NCBI GenBank assembly: GCA_025966215.1
Contig: JAOPVM010000449.1
Coordinates: 1 to 5,404, forward strand
Source: Klenkia sp.
GTDB lineage: Bacteria; Actinomycetota; Actinomycetes; Mycobacteriales; Geodermatophilaceae
Length of the DNA stretch: 5,404 nt
Direction: 5' to 3'
Shown here piece by piece: positions 1 through 4,846 of this stretch (position 1 is its first letter; every line of letters starts with the position of its first letter). The translations under genes were made by a program, and so were the position numbers. The notes beneath the pieces are model-generated. The model did no database searches and was not told the DNA's origin. It was given only the letters and a program-made list of their open reading frames with translations.

Positions 1-1
1 G

Positions 2-715
2 CGCCCGCGCGACCTCGACCTCGGGCACCTGCCCTTCGCGCTGGGCAAGGGCATCGCGCAGTACACCTCCGACCCGGTGTTCCGCCGACTGGTCGAGGAG
101 CGCGCCGCGGCCGCGGGTCCGCGCGGGCCACAGCCCCGGCCGACCGCGGCCGCCGTCGCCGCGATGGTCGGGATGGCCCGCGCGTGGCCGGGTCCGCTGC
201 GGGAGAACCTGCGCTCCCCGCTCCCCCGCGCCGCTGTCGAGACCTTCCTGGGCATCTACTCCCGCCCCTCGATCACCTGGACCGACCTGGCCTGGCTGCG
301 CGCCCAGACCCGACTGCCGCTGCTGCTCAAGGGCGTCCTGCACCCCGACGACGCCCGGCAGGCCGTCGACGCCGGCGTCGACGGGCTCGTGGTCAGCACG
401 CACGGCGGCCGGCAGGTGGACCGCTCGATCGGCGCGCTGGACGCCCTGCCCGACGTGCTGGCCGCGGTCGACGACCGGGTGCCGGTGCTGCTGGACAGCG
501 GGGTGCGCAGCGGGGCCGACGTGTTCGTCGCCGTCGCCCTCGGCGCCCGGGCCTGCCTGCTGGGCCGTTCCTACGTCTACGGCCTGGGCCTGGCCGGGGA
601 GGCCGGGGTGCGACAGGTGGTCGAGGACGTGGTCGGCGAGTTCGACCTGACCCTGGGGCTCACCGGGCACACGTCGGTGGACCAGCTCTCCCCCGAGGTG
701 CTGCGCCGCTCTTGA
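2..715 (+). CDS. Alpha-hydroxy-acid oxidizing flavoprotein, lactate 2-monooxygenase-like (C-terminal part, 5' end outside window)
   Basis: The reading frame is open from the left edge to a TGA at 713-715, giving 237 residues without a start. Seen: a TIM-barrel C-terminal half of the FMN-dependent alpha-hydroxy-acid dehydrogenase family. It has the flavin-contacting lysine in LLLKG (fragment residue 110), the active-site segment STHGGRQ with the catalytic-base histidine at residue 134 and the substrate-binding arginine at 137, DSGVRSG (165-171) and the FMN-phosphate GR pair (188-189). The opening segment [12 protein letters not shown] and the tail DLTLGLTG resemble lactate 2-monooxygenases more than glycolate oxidase or LldD. 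Lactate monooxygenases are about 390 residues, so roughly 150 are missing at the left edge. Family role: flavin-dependent oxidation of an L-2-hydroxy acid in the cytoplasm. The exact substrate, and whether the product is pyruvate or the decarboxylated acid, cannot be read from the fragment. The signature asparagine (SNHGGRQ) is threonine here. Confidence 0.88.
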   Translation, partial: RPRDLDLGHLPFALGKGIAQYTSDPVFRRLVEERAAAAGPRGPQPRPTAAAVAAMVGMARAWPGPLRENLRSPLPRAAVETFLGIYSRPSITWTDLAWLRAQTRLPLLLKGVLHPDDARQAVDAGVDGLVVSTHGGRQVDRSIGALDALPDVLAAVDDRVPVLLDSGVRSGADVFVAVALGARACLLGRSYVYGLGLAGEAGVRQVVEDVVGEFDLTLGLTGHTSVDQLSPEVLRRS

Positions 716-717
716 CG

Positions 718-731
718 AGCCCGTGTGGGCT
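718..731 (+). terminator. Possible small terminator hairpin after the flavoprotein gene
   Basis: AGCCC-GTGT-GGGCT forms a 5-bp stem with a 4-base loop two bases after the stop codon. No T-tract follows. A second, looser pairing (GGCTGC 728-733 with GCAGCC 755-760) overlaps it. The evidence is weak, but this is the only structured element in the 131-base gap. Confidence 0.25.
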
Positions 732-846
732 GCGTCACAGTTGTCGTGGGCGGGGCAGCCGGCAATCGAGAGGCTCCTCACCGACGAGCGCAGCCGACCA
801 ACGCGGCCAGACCGCCAGGACCGGCGCCCCGCCCCACACTCTCCCC

Positions 847-1128
847 ATGCCCGAGGTCGAGTTCGACGTGCACTGGCCCGACGGAGGATCAGGGTGGGTG
901 TACTCGCCGTCCCTGGTGGTGGAGGACGTCTTCTCCGTCGGTCGCCCCTACCCGGTGGCCGAGTTCGTCGCGCTGAGCCGGCAGGCGATGGCCACCGCCA
1001 GCGACCGGGTGCAGGCGCGGTGGGGGTTCCCCTGCTCCCGCGCGGCGGCGACGCTGGCCGGCATCGAGGCCCGGGCCGCCGGGTTCACCGACGGCGAGGT
1101 CACCGTGGCGGGCTTCCGCCGCTGCTGA
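847..1128 (+). CDS. MSMEG_0570-type nitrogen-starvation response protein (93 aa)
   Basis: A small soluble protein with no signal peptide or membrane segment. From memory it resembles the MSMEG_0570 family of about 90-100 residues, named for nitrogen-starvation response. Supporting features are the start MPEVEF, WPDG (10-13), YSPSLVV (19-25), YPVAEF (35-40) and ASDRVQARWGFPCS (51-64). Its biochemical activity is unknown. In mycobacteria and cyanobacteria, relatives sit in a conserved cluster with a nitrilase, a radical SAM protein, an acetyltransferase and a flavoprotein; none of those is next to it here. The ATG at 847 is chosen because it reproduces the family N-terminus. There is no convincing Shine-Dalgarno sequence in the pyrimidine-rich bases before it, so the message may be leaderless or have a short leader. 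The frame stays open further upstream, but that is a GC-driven shadow of the preceding gene. The dehydrogenase gene starts 28 bases after the stop, suggesting an operon. Confidence 0.8.
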   Translation: MPEVEFDVHWPDGGSGWVYSPSLVVEDVFSVGRPYPVAEFVALSRQAMATASDRVQARWGFPCSRAAATLAGIEARAAGFTDGEVTVAGFRRC

Positions 1129-1156
1129 GCCGGGCGGCGGGTGGTGGGATGAGCCG

Positions 1157-2623
1157 GTGACGACCGACGTGCAGATCCCCGGCATCTCCTCCCCCGTGCC
1201 CACCGGCCTGTTCATCGGCGGGAGCTGGCGCACCGCCTCCTCCGGGGCGACCTTCGACGTGCTCGACCCCGCCGACGAGACGGTGCTGGCCACGGTTGCC
1301 GACGGCACCACCGACGACGTGACCGCCGCGATGGACGCCGCGCATGCCGCACTCCCCGGCTTCGCCGCCACCCCGCCCCGCCAGCGCGGGGAGATGCTGC
1401 GCCGGGCCTTCGAGGCGATGACCGCACGCGCCGAGGAGTTCGCGCTGCTGATGACCCGGGAGAACGGCAAGGCCACCGCGGACGCCAAGGCCGAGCTGAC
1501 CTACGCCGCGGAGTTCTTCCGCTGGTTCGCCGAGGAGGCCGTGCGGATCGACGGCGACTACCGGGTCGCCCCGGCCGGTGGCACCCGCACGATCGTGACC
1601 CGCCAGCCCGTGGGGGTCTGCCTGCTGGTCACGCCCTGGAACTTCCCGGCCGCGATGCTCACCCGCAAGCTCGGGCCGGCCATCGCCGCCGGCTGCACCG
1701 TGGTCGTCAAGCCGGCCGAGGACACCCCGCTCACCGCACTGCTGCTGGCCCAGGTGCTCGCCGAGGCCGGCGTGCCCGACGGCGTGGTCAACGTCGTCCC
1801 CACGCTGAACGCCGAGGAGGTCGTCGGCACCGCGATGGCCGACCCCCGACTGCGCAAGATCAGCTTCACCGGCTCCACCGAGGTCGGGAAGATCCTGCTG
1901 AAGCAGGCCGCCGACCAGGTGCTGGTCTCCTCCATGGAGCTCGGCGGCAACGCCCCGTTCGTGGTGTGCGAGGACGCCGACCTCGACGCCGCCGTCGACG
2001 GCGCGATGCTCGCCAAGATGCGCAACGGCGGGGAGGCCTGCACCGCGGCGAACCGGTTCTACGTGCAGGAGTCGGTCGCCGACGCGTTCGCCGAGAAGCT
2101 CGCCGCCCGGATGGGCGCGGTGCAGGTCGGCCGGGGGGACGGCGACGGCGTCGGGCTGGGCCCGCTGGTCAACGAGGAGACCGTGGCGAAGGTGGACCGG
2201 ATCGTGCAGGCCACCGTCGAGGCCGGCGCCCGCGTGGTCACCGGCGGGACCCGACCGTCCGGTCCAGGCTTCTTCTACCCGCCGACCGTGCTCGTCGACG
2301 TGCCCGCCGGCTCGGCCGCGGTGGTCGAGGAGACCTTCGGCCCGGTCGCCCCGATCGCCACGTTCACCGACGACGCCGAGGTGCTCGAGCTGGCCAACTC
2401 CACGCCGTTCGGGCTGGTCGCCTACGTCTACACCGCCGACCTGGCCCGCGGTCTGCGGCTGAGCGAGGCGCTGGAGTTCGGGATGGTCGGCATCAACCGC
2501 GGCGTGGTGAGCGACCCGGCCGCCCCGTTCGGCGGGGTGAAGCAGTCCGGCCTCGGCCGGGAAGGCGCCCACGAGGGCCTGGCCGAGTACCTGTCCACGA
2601 AGTACGTCAGCTTCCCGCTCTGA
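1157..2623 (+). CDS. gabD: NAD(P)-dependent aldehyde dehydrogenase, succinate-semialdehyde dehydrogenase (GabD) type
   Basis: A full-length 488-residue ALDH-superfamily enzyme, the usual length for bacterial GabD. Seen: TPWNFP (159-164) with oxyanion-hole N162, cofactor-binding KPAEDTP (185-191), Rossmann FTGSTEVGK (237-245), general base E261 in MELGG, nucleophile C295 in NGGEAC, EETFGP (391-396), and a C-terminal PFGGVKQSGLGREG (457-470) closely matching E. coli GabD. Positions aligning with the carboxylate-binding residues recalled for human ALDH5A1 are R170, R289 and S452, all present. This favours succinate semialdehyde, giving succinate at the end of the GABA shunt, over a generic aldehyde. 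Cytoplasmic and probably tetrameric, by family. The GTG at 1157 is preceded by a G-rich Shine-Dalgarno-like GGTGGG at 1143-1148, and the protein then begins at the expected distance from FIGGSW. No GABA transaminase is in view, so other semialdehydes (glutarate, 4-oxobutanoate derivatives) remain possible. Confidence 0.9.
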   Translation: MTTDVQIPGISSPVPTGLFIGGSWRTASSGATFDVLDPADETVLATVADGTTDDVTAAMDAAHAALPGFAATPPRQRGEMLRRAFEAMTARAEEFALLMTRENGKATADAKAELTYAAEFFRWFAEEAVRIDGDYRVAPAGGTRTIVTRQPVGVCLLVTPWNFPAAMLTRKLGPAIAAGCTVVVKPAEDTPLTALLLAQVLAEAGVPDGVVNVVPTLNAEEVVGTAMADPRLRKISFTGSTEVGKILLKQAADQVLVSSMELGGNAPFVVCEDADLDAAVDGAMLAKMRNGGEACTAANRFYVQESVADAFAEKLAARMGAVQVGRGDGDGVGLGPLVNEETVAKVDRIVQATVEAGARVVTGGTRPSGPGFFYPPTVLVDVPAGSAAVVEETFGPVAPIATFTDDAEVLELANSTPFGLVAYVYTADLARGLRLSEALEFGMVGINRGVVSDPAAPFGGVKQSGLGREGAHEGLAEYLSTKYVSFPL

Positions 2624-2655
2624 CCGCGCCGCGGTAGGGCCCCGGACAGTCGTCA

Positions 2656-2683
2656 GCCCCCGCACTCCGAGGAGTACGGGGGC
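2656..2683. terminator. Strong hairpin, probable bidirectional terminator between convergent units
   Basis: Bases 2656-2667 pair with 2672-2683: a 12-position stem with one C-A mismatch (2663/2676), closed around CGAG, with a run of five C paired to five G. It lies 32 bases after the dehydrogenase stop on the + strand and 21 bases beyond the 3' end of tRNA-Arg on the - strand. Neither side has a clear T-tract, which is common for actinobacterial terminators. Confidence 0.6.
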
Positions 2684-2704
2684 CGGCGCTGTCTCAACCA
2701 GACG

Positions 2705-2777
2705 TGCACCCGAAGGGATTCGAACCCCTAACCTTCTGATCCGTAGTCAGATGCTCTATCCGTTGAGCTACGGGTGC
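2705..2777 (-). tRNA. tRNA-Arg, anticodon ACG
   Basis: On the complementary strand this is a complete 73-base cloverleaf. The acceptor stem pairs GCACCCG with CGGGTGC (2771-2777 with 2706-2712) and the discriminator base is A (2705). The D arm is GCTC/GAGC, the anticodon stem TCTGA/TCAGA closes the loop CTACGGA, and the T arm contains GGTTCGAATCC. The anticodon ACG is at 2742-2744. The first base would be deaminated to inosine by TadA to read CGU, CGC and CGA. The bases after the discriminator are CGTC, so CCA is not encoded and must be added after transcription. It lies 25 bases downstream of tRNA-Ser and is probably processed from the same transcript. Confidence 0.97.
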
Positions 2778-2802
2778 CTGGTGGTGCTGTTCAGTTGTTG
2801 CG

Positions 2803-2891
2803 CGGAGGCTCCGGGATTTGAACCCGGGATGGGCCAAAACCCAAACCGCATTAGCAGTGCGGCGCCATAGACCGGACTAGGCGAAGCCTCC
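2803..2891 (-). tRNA. tRNA-Ser, anticodon GCU
   Basis: On the complementary strand this is an 89-base class II tRNA. The acceptor stem pairs GGAGGCT with AGCCTCC (2885-2891 with 2804-2810). The discriminator base is G (2803), as expected for serine. The anticodon stem CCGCA/TGCGG closes the loop CTGCTAA, with the anticodon GCT at 2853-2855, which reads AGC and AGU. A long variable arm follows, and the T arm contains GGTTCAAATCC. CCA is not encoded. About 36 bases upstream of the mature 5' end, TAGTCT (complement of 2928-2933) could be a -10 element, but no matching -35 is visible, so the promoter is tentative. Confidence 0.97.
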
Positions 2892-2946
2892 CCGGGCTCC
2901 AGGTTCCCCCGGGAGCACCGAGGACGAAGACTACCAGCGCCGCCGA

Positions 2947-2962
2947 CCCCGGGCTCCCGGGG
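2947..2962 (-). terminator. GC hairpin after the MFS transporter gene
   Basis: CCCCGG (2947-2952) pairs with CCGGGG (2957-2962) around a GCTC loop, beginning 6 bases beyond the transporter stop codon on the - strand. There is no T-tract. It would separate the transporter transcript from the tRNA genes further downstream, but read-through into the tRNAs cannot be excluded. Confidence 0.4.
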
Positions 2963-2968
2963 GGTGCC

Positions 2969-4171
2969 TCAGACCGCGACCGGCTCGCGCACGACCGGAG
3001 CGGGCACCCGACGGCCCGGCAGCAGCGTCACCGCGACGGCCAGCGCGGCCGCCACGGCGGCCATCACGAGCGCGCCGCCGACGCCGTAGGAGGTCTCCAC
3101 GATCGCCCCGCCGACGGCCGCACCGACCGCCGAGGCGCCGAACGCGATCGTCGACAGCCAGGTGAACGCCTCGGTGGTGGCGTCGGCCGGGGCGATCGAG
3201 CCGACCAGGGAGTTCTGCACCGTCAGCGTCGGGGCGATCGCGGTACCGCCGAGGAACAGCAACGCACCGAGCACGAGCGGGCTGGAGACCGCGGCCAGCG
3301 GCACCATGCCGATCGTCGTCCCCAGCAGGCCCCAGCGGTAGAGCCGCGGCAGCGACGTCGACAGCACCCGGGCGCCGAACCAGAGCCCGCCGGCGACCGA
3401 GCCGAGCGACCAGGTGGCGAGCAGCACGCCGGACAGGCCGGGGCTGCCGGCGGCGTCGGCGAAGGCCGGGACGGCGACCTCGATCGCGCCGAACCCGAGC
3501 ATCAGCGCGGTGCCGCTGACCAGCACCCGGGGCATGCCGGGCACCCGGACGGTGGAGAACAGGCTGCGCTGCACCGGGACGGCGGGCGCCCAGGCGCGCA
3601 TCGCGCCGGAGCACGCGATGCCCAGGGTGCCGACGACGGTCAGCACACCGGCCAGCGCGATCGCCGCGGCCGGGCTGGCGAGCAGGGTGAGCGCGGCCAC
3701 CGTGGTGGGACCGGCGACGAAGACCAGCTCGGTGGTGGTGGCGTCCAGGGCGTAGGCGGTGGGGCGGACCCGGGGGTCGACGCGGGACCACAGCGCGCGC
3801 ACGGTGCCGCTGACCAGCGGGGTGCTCATGCCGGCAGCGGCCGAGGCAGCGACCATCAGCGGCACCGACGTCGTCGTCAGCACGGTGGAGGCCAGCACGA
3901 CCAGCAGCAGCGGGTAGGCCACGGCCTGGGAGAGCAGGATGGCGCGGGCGCCACGACGGTCGGCCAGCCGACCGAGCACCGGGGCCATGACGGCCATGGC
4001 GATGCCGTAGGTGGCCGAGGCCAGGCCGGCGACGGCGTAGGAGCCGGTCTGCTGCTGCACCAGCAGGAGCAGGGCGAGGGGGACCATGGCGGACGGCAGC
4101 CGACCGGCGAAGCCGGCGACGAGCAGCACCGGGGCGGACGGCAGCCGCCACACGGTGAGGTACTGACGCAT
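2969..4171 (-). CDS. MFS transporter, DHA1-like (400 aa)
   Basis: A hydrophobic protein with about twelve predicted membrane spans in two six-helix halves. Spans in the first half are near residues 12-38, 46-66, 78-98, 103-122, 146-165 and 168-188. A charged central loop near 190-212 precedes the second half. MFS motif A appears as GRLADRRG at 67-74 between helices 2 and 3, with the conserved aspartate at 71. The segment AYALDATTTELVFVAGP (139-155) resembles a helix-5 motif of actinobacterial export-type MFS proteins. By family it is a proton-coupled transporter of small molecules in the cytoplasmic membrane; the substrate is unknown. The ATG at 4171 is chosen because it starts just before helix 1 and has a weak GTGAG Shine-Dalgarno 7 bases upstream. 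A GTG at 4183 is in frame but has no such site. It is transcribed divergently from the CGNR gene, with candidate promoters and operators in between. Confidence 0.9.
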   Translation of the reverse strand: MRQYLTVWRLPSAPVLLVAGFAGRLPSAMVPLALLLLVQQQTGSYAVAGLASATYGIAMAVMAPVLGRLADRRGARAILLSQAVAYPLLLVVLASTVLTTTSVPLMVAASAAAGMSTPLVSGTVRALWSRVDPRVRPTAYALDATTTELVFVAGPTTVAALTLLASPAAAIALAGVLTVVGTLGIACSGAMRAWAPAVPVQRSLFSTVRVPGMPRVLVSGTALMLGFGAIEVAVPAFADAAGSPGLSGVLLATWSLGSVAGGLWFGARVLSTSLPRLYRWGLLGTTIGMVPLAAVSSPLVLGALLFLGGTAIAPTLTVQNSLVGSIAPADATTEAFTWLSTIAFGASAVGAAVGGAIVETSYGVGGALVMAAVAAALAVAVTLLPGRRVPAPVVREPVAV

Positions 4172-4187
4172 GACGGAACTCACTTCG

Positions 4188-4217
4188 AACGTACGAGAGG
4201 GGAATCGTAGGGTGCAA
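4188..4217 (-). promoter_or_regulatory. Candidate proximal promoter P2 for the MFS gene
   Basis: On the complementary strand, TTGCAC (4212-4217) as -35, an 18-base spacer and TACGTT (4188-4193) as -10. The -10 fits the actinobacterial TANNNT pattern, but the -35 matches only TTG. Initiation would fall near 4181, leaving a leader of only about 10 bases before the ATG at 4171, so this promoter is less convincing than the distal one. Confidence 0.35.
4192..4209. promoter_or_regulatory. Inverted repeat TACGA-N8-TCGTA, candidate operator O2
   Basis: Perfect 5-bp arms at 4192-4196 and 4205-4209 flank 8 bases. It fills most of the spacer of candidate promoter P2 and overlaps its -10 hexamer by two bases, where a bound protein would block RNA polymerase. 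It matches the repeat at 4250-4265 in arms and in placement. Confidence 0.5.
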
Positions 4218-4245
4218 AACACCGTTGGCCCCCTACGTCTGCCCG

Positions 4246-4274
4246 ACGGTACGAGCCGGTTCGTAGGGAGTCAA
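4246..4274 (-). promoter_or_regulatory. Candidate distal promoter P1 for the MFS gene
   Basis: On the complementary strand, TTGACT (4269-4274) matches five of six -35 consensus bases. It is followed by a 17-base spacer and TACCGT (4246-4251), which fits TANNNT. Initiation is expected near 4239, about 68 bases before the transporter ATG. This is the best sigma-70-type promoter in the window. No equally good promoter is visible for the divergent CGNR gene. Confidence 0.6.
4250..4265. promoter_or_regulatory. Inverted repeat TACGA-N6-TCGTA, candidate operator O1
   Basis: Perfect 5-bp arms at 4250-4254 and 4261-4265 flank GCCGGT. It lies between the -35 and -10 of promoter P1, overlapping the -10 by two bases, which is a classic repressor position. 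On the complementary strand both O1 and O2 begin CCCTACGA and end CTCGTAC, so the similarity extends beyond the arms. Confidence 0.5.
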
Positions 4275-4309
4275 ATGCGTGACGACGCCTACACGGCGGG
4301 AGGGTCCTG

Positions 4310-4837
4310 ATGGACTACGACGACTACGGCTCCAACGCCGTCGAGCTGGCGATCGACCTGGCCAACGCCGAGCGGTCGGACTCCTGGGTGCCGGGGTTCC
4401 TCACCGCGCACGACGAGTGGTTCACCGAGGGGACGGCACTGGAGCTCACGACCCGGCAGGCCCGCGCGGTCGCCGAGACCGCCGACCTGGTGCGCGAGGT
4501 GGCGTTGGCGTCGTCCCAGGACGAGGTGGTCGAGCGGCTCAACGCACTGCTCGCGATGGCCGCCCCGAAGCCCTACGCCACCGACCACGACGGCGAGCTG
4601 CACCTGCACTACGCGGCCGCGGAGGCCGGCGCGCTGGAGCAGCTGACCACCACGGTCGCGATGGGGTTGAGCCAGGTCGTCGTGCAGCACGGCTGGCAGC
4701 GCCTCGGTGTCTGCGCGGCCGAGGGGTGCGGCAACGTCTACGTGGACACCTCGCGCAACGCCAGCCGCAGGTACTGCTCGAACACCTGCGCGTCCCGGTC
4801 CTCGGTGGCGGCCTACCGGGCGCGGCAGAAGTCCTGA
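4310..4837 (+). CDS. ABATE/CGNR zinc-finger protein, putative transcription regulator (175 aa)
   Basis: The protein has an N-terminal alpha-helical ABATE-type domain (about residues 8-125, starting SNAVELAIDLAN) and a C-terminal CGNR zinc finger (about 131-173). The finger has zinc-ligand cysteines C135, C140, C156 and C160, the name-giving CGN at 140-142, then VYVDTSRNASRRYC and a basic RSSVAAYRAR helix. Proteins of this build are annotated as putative stress-induced transcription regulators; direct biochemical evidence is sparse. No membrane segment or signal peptide is seen, so it should be cytoplasmic. The ATG at 4310 is preceded by a good Shine-Dalgarno GGGAGGG (4298-4304) at 5-base spacing, which settles the start. 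The gene is divergent from the MFS transporter, with two matching inverted repeats between them, so autoregulation or control of the transporter is plausible but inferred. Its TGA is 4 bases from the convergent stop codon of the next gene. Confidence 0.9.
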   Translation: MDYDDYGSNAVELAIDLANAERSDSWVPGFLTAHDEWFTEGTALELTTRQARAVAETADLVREVALASSQDEVVERLNALLAMAAPKPYATDHDGELHLHYAAAEAGALEQLTTTVAMGLSQVVVQHGWQRLGVCAAEGCGNVYVDTSRNASRRYCSNTCASRSSVAAYRARQKS

Positions 4838-4846
4838 CCGGTCAGG
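4833..4846. terminator. Perfect 14-base palindrome spanning two convergent stop codons
   Basis: CCTGACCGGTCAGG reads the same on both strands and contains the TGA of the CGNR gene (4835-4837) and the TGA of the opposite-strand gene (4842-4844). As RNA it gives a 5-bp stem with a CCGG loop in either direction. The stem is short and lacks a T-tract, so its role as a bidirectional terminator is tentative. Confidence 0.35.

Noticed and set aside
734..760. Possible GlnR (nitrogen regulator) box upstream of the nitrogen-starvation-type gene
   Set aside because: GTCAC at 734-738 fits one half, but the next half-site at the required 6-base spacing is CGTGG, not GaAAC. One half-site is not enough.
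184..846. Upstream extension of the small MSMEG_0570-type gene through the flavoprotein
   Set aside because: The extended part is low-complexity Arg/Ala/Pro/Gly and overlaps a well-supported flavoprotein. The family N-terminus begins at the ATG at 847.
1100..2665. A long open frame of about 520 codons on the - strand opposite the aldehyde dehydrogenase
   Set aside because: Its protein is rich in Gly, Arg, His and Asp without domains, as expected from the antisense of a high-GC gene. The + strand frame has every ALDH motif.
2624..2970. Attachment-site repeats or remnants of an integrated element around the tRNAs
   Set aside because: I find no direct repeat of a tRNA 3' end and no integrase fragment in the window.
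2931..4217. A second long - strand frame overlapping the transporter
   Set aside because: The translation is Arg/Ala/Gly-rich and lacks membrane spans, whereas the other frame gives a clean MFS protein. It is a GC-driven shadow.
4188..4274. MerR-type operators within promoter spacers
   Set aside because: MerR promoters typically have 19-20 base spacers; these are 17 and 18, and no MerR-family gene is adjacent. A conventional repressor fits better.
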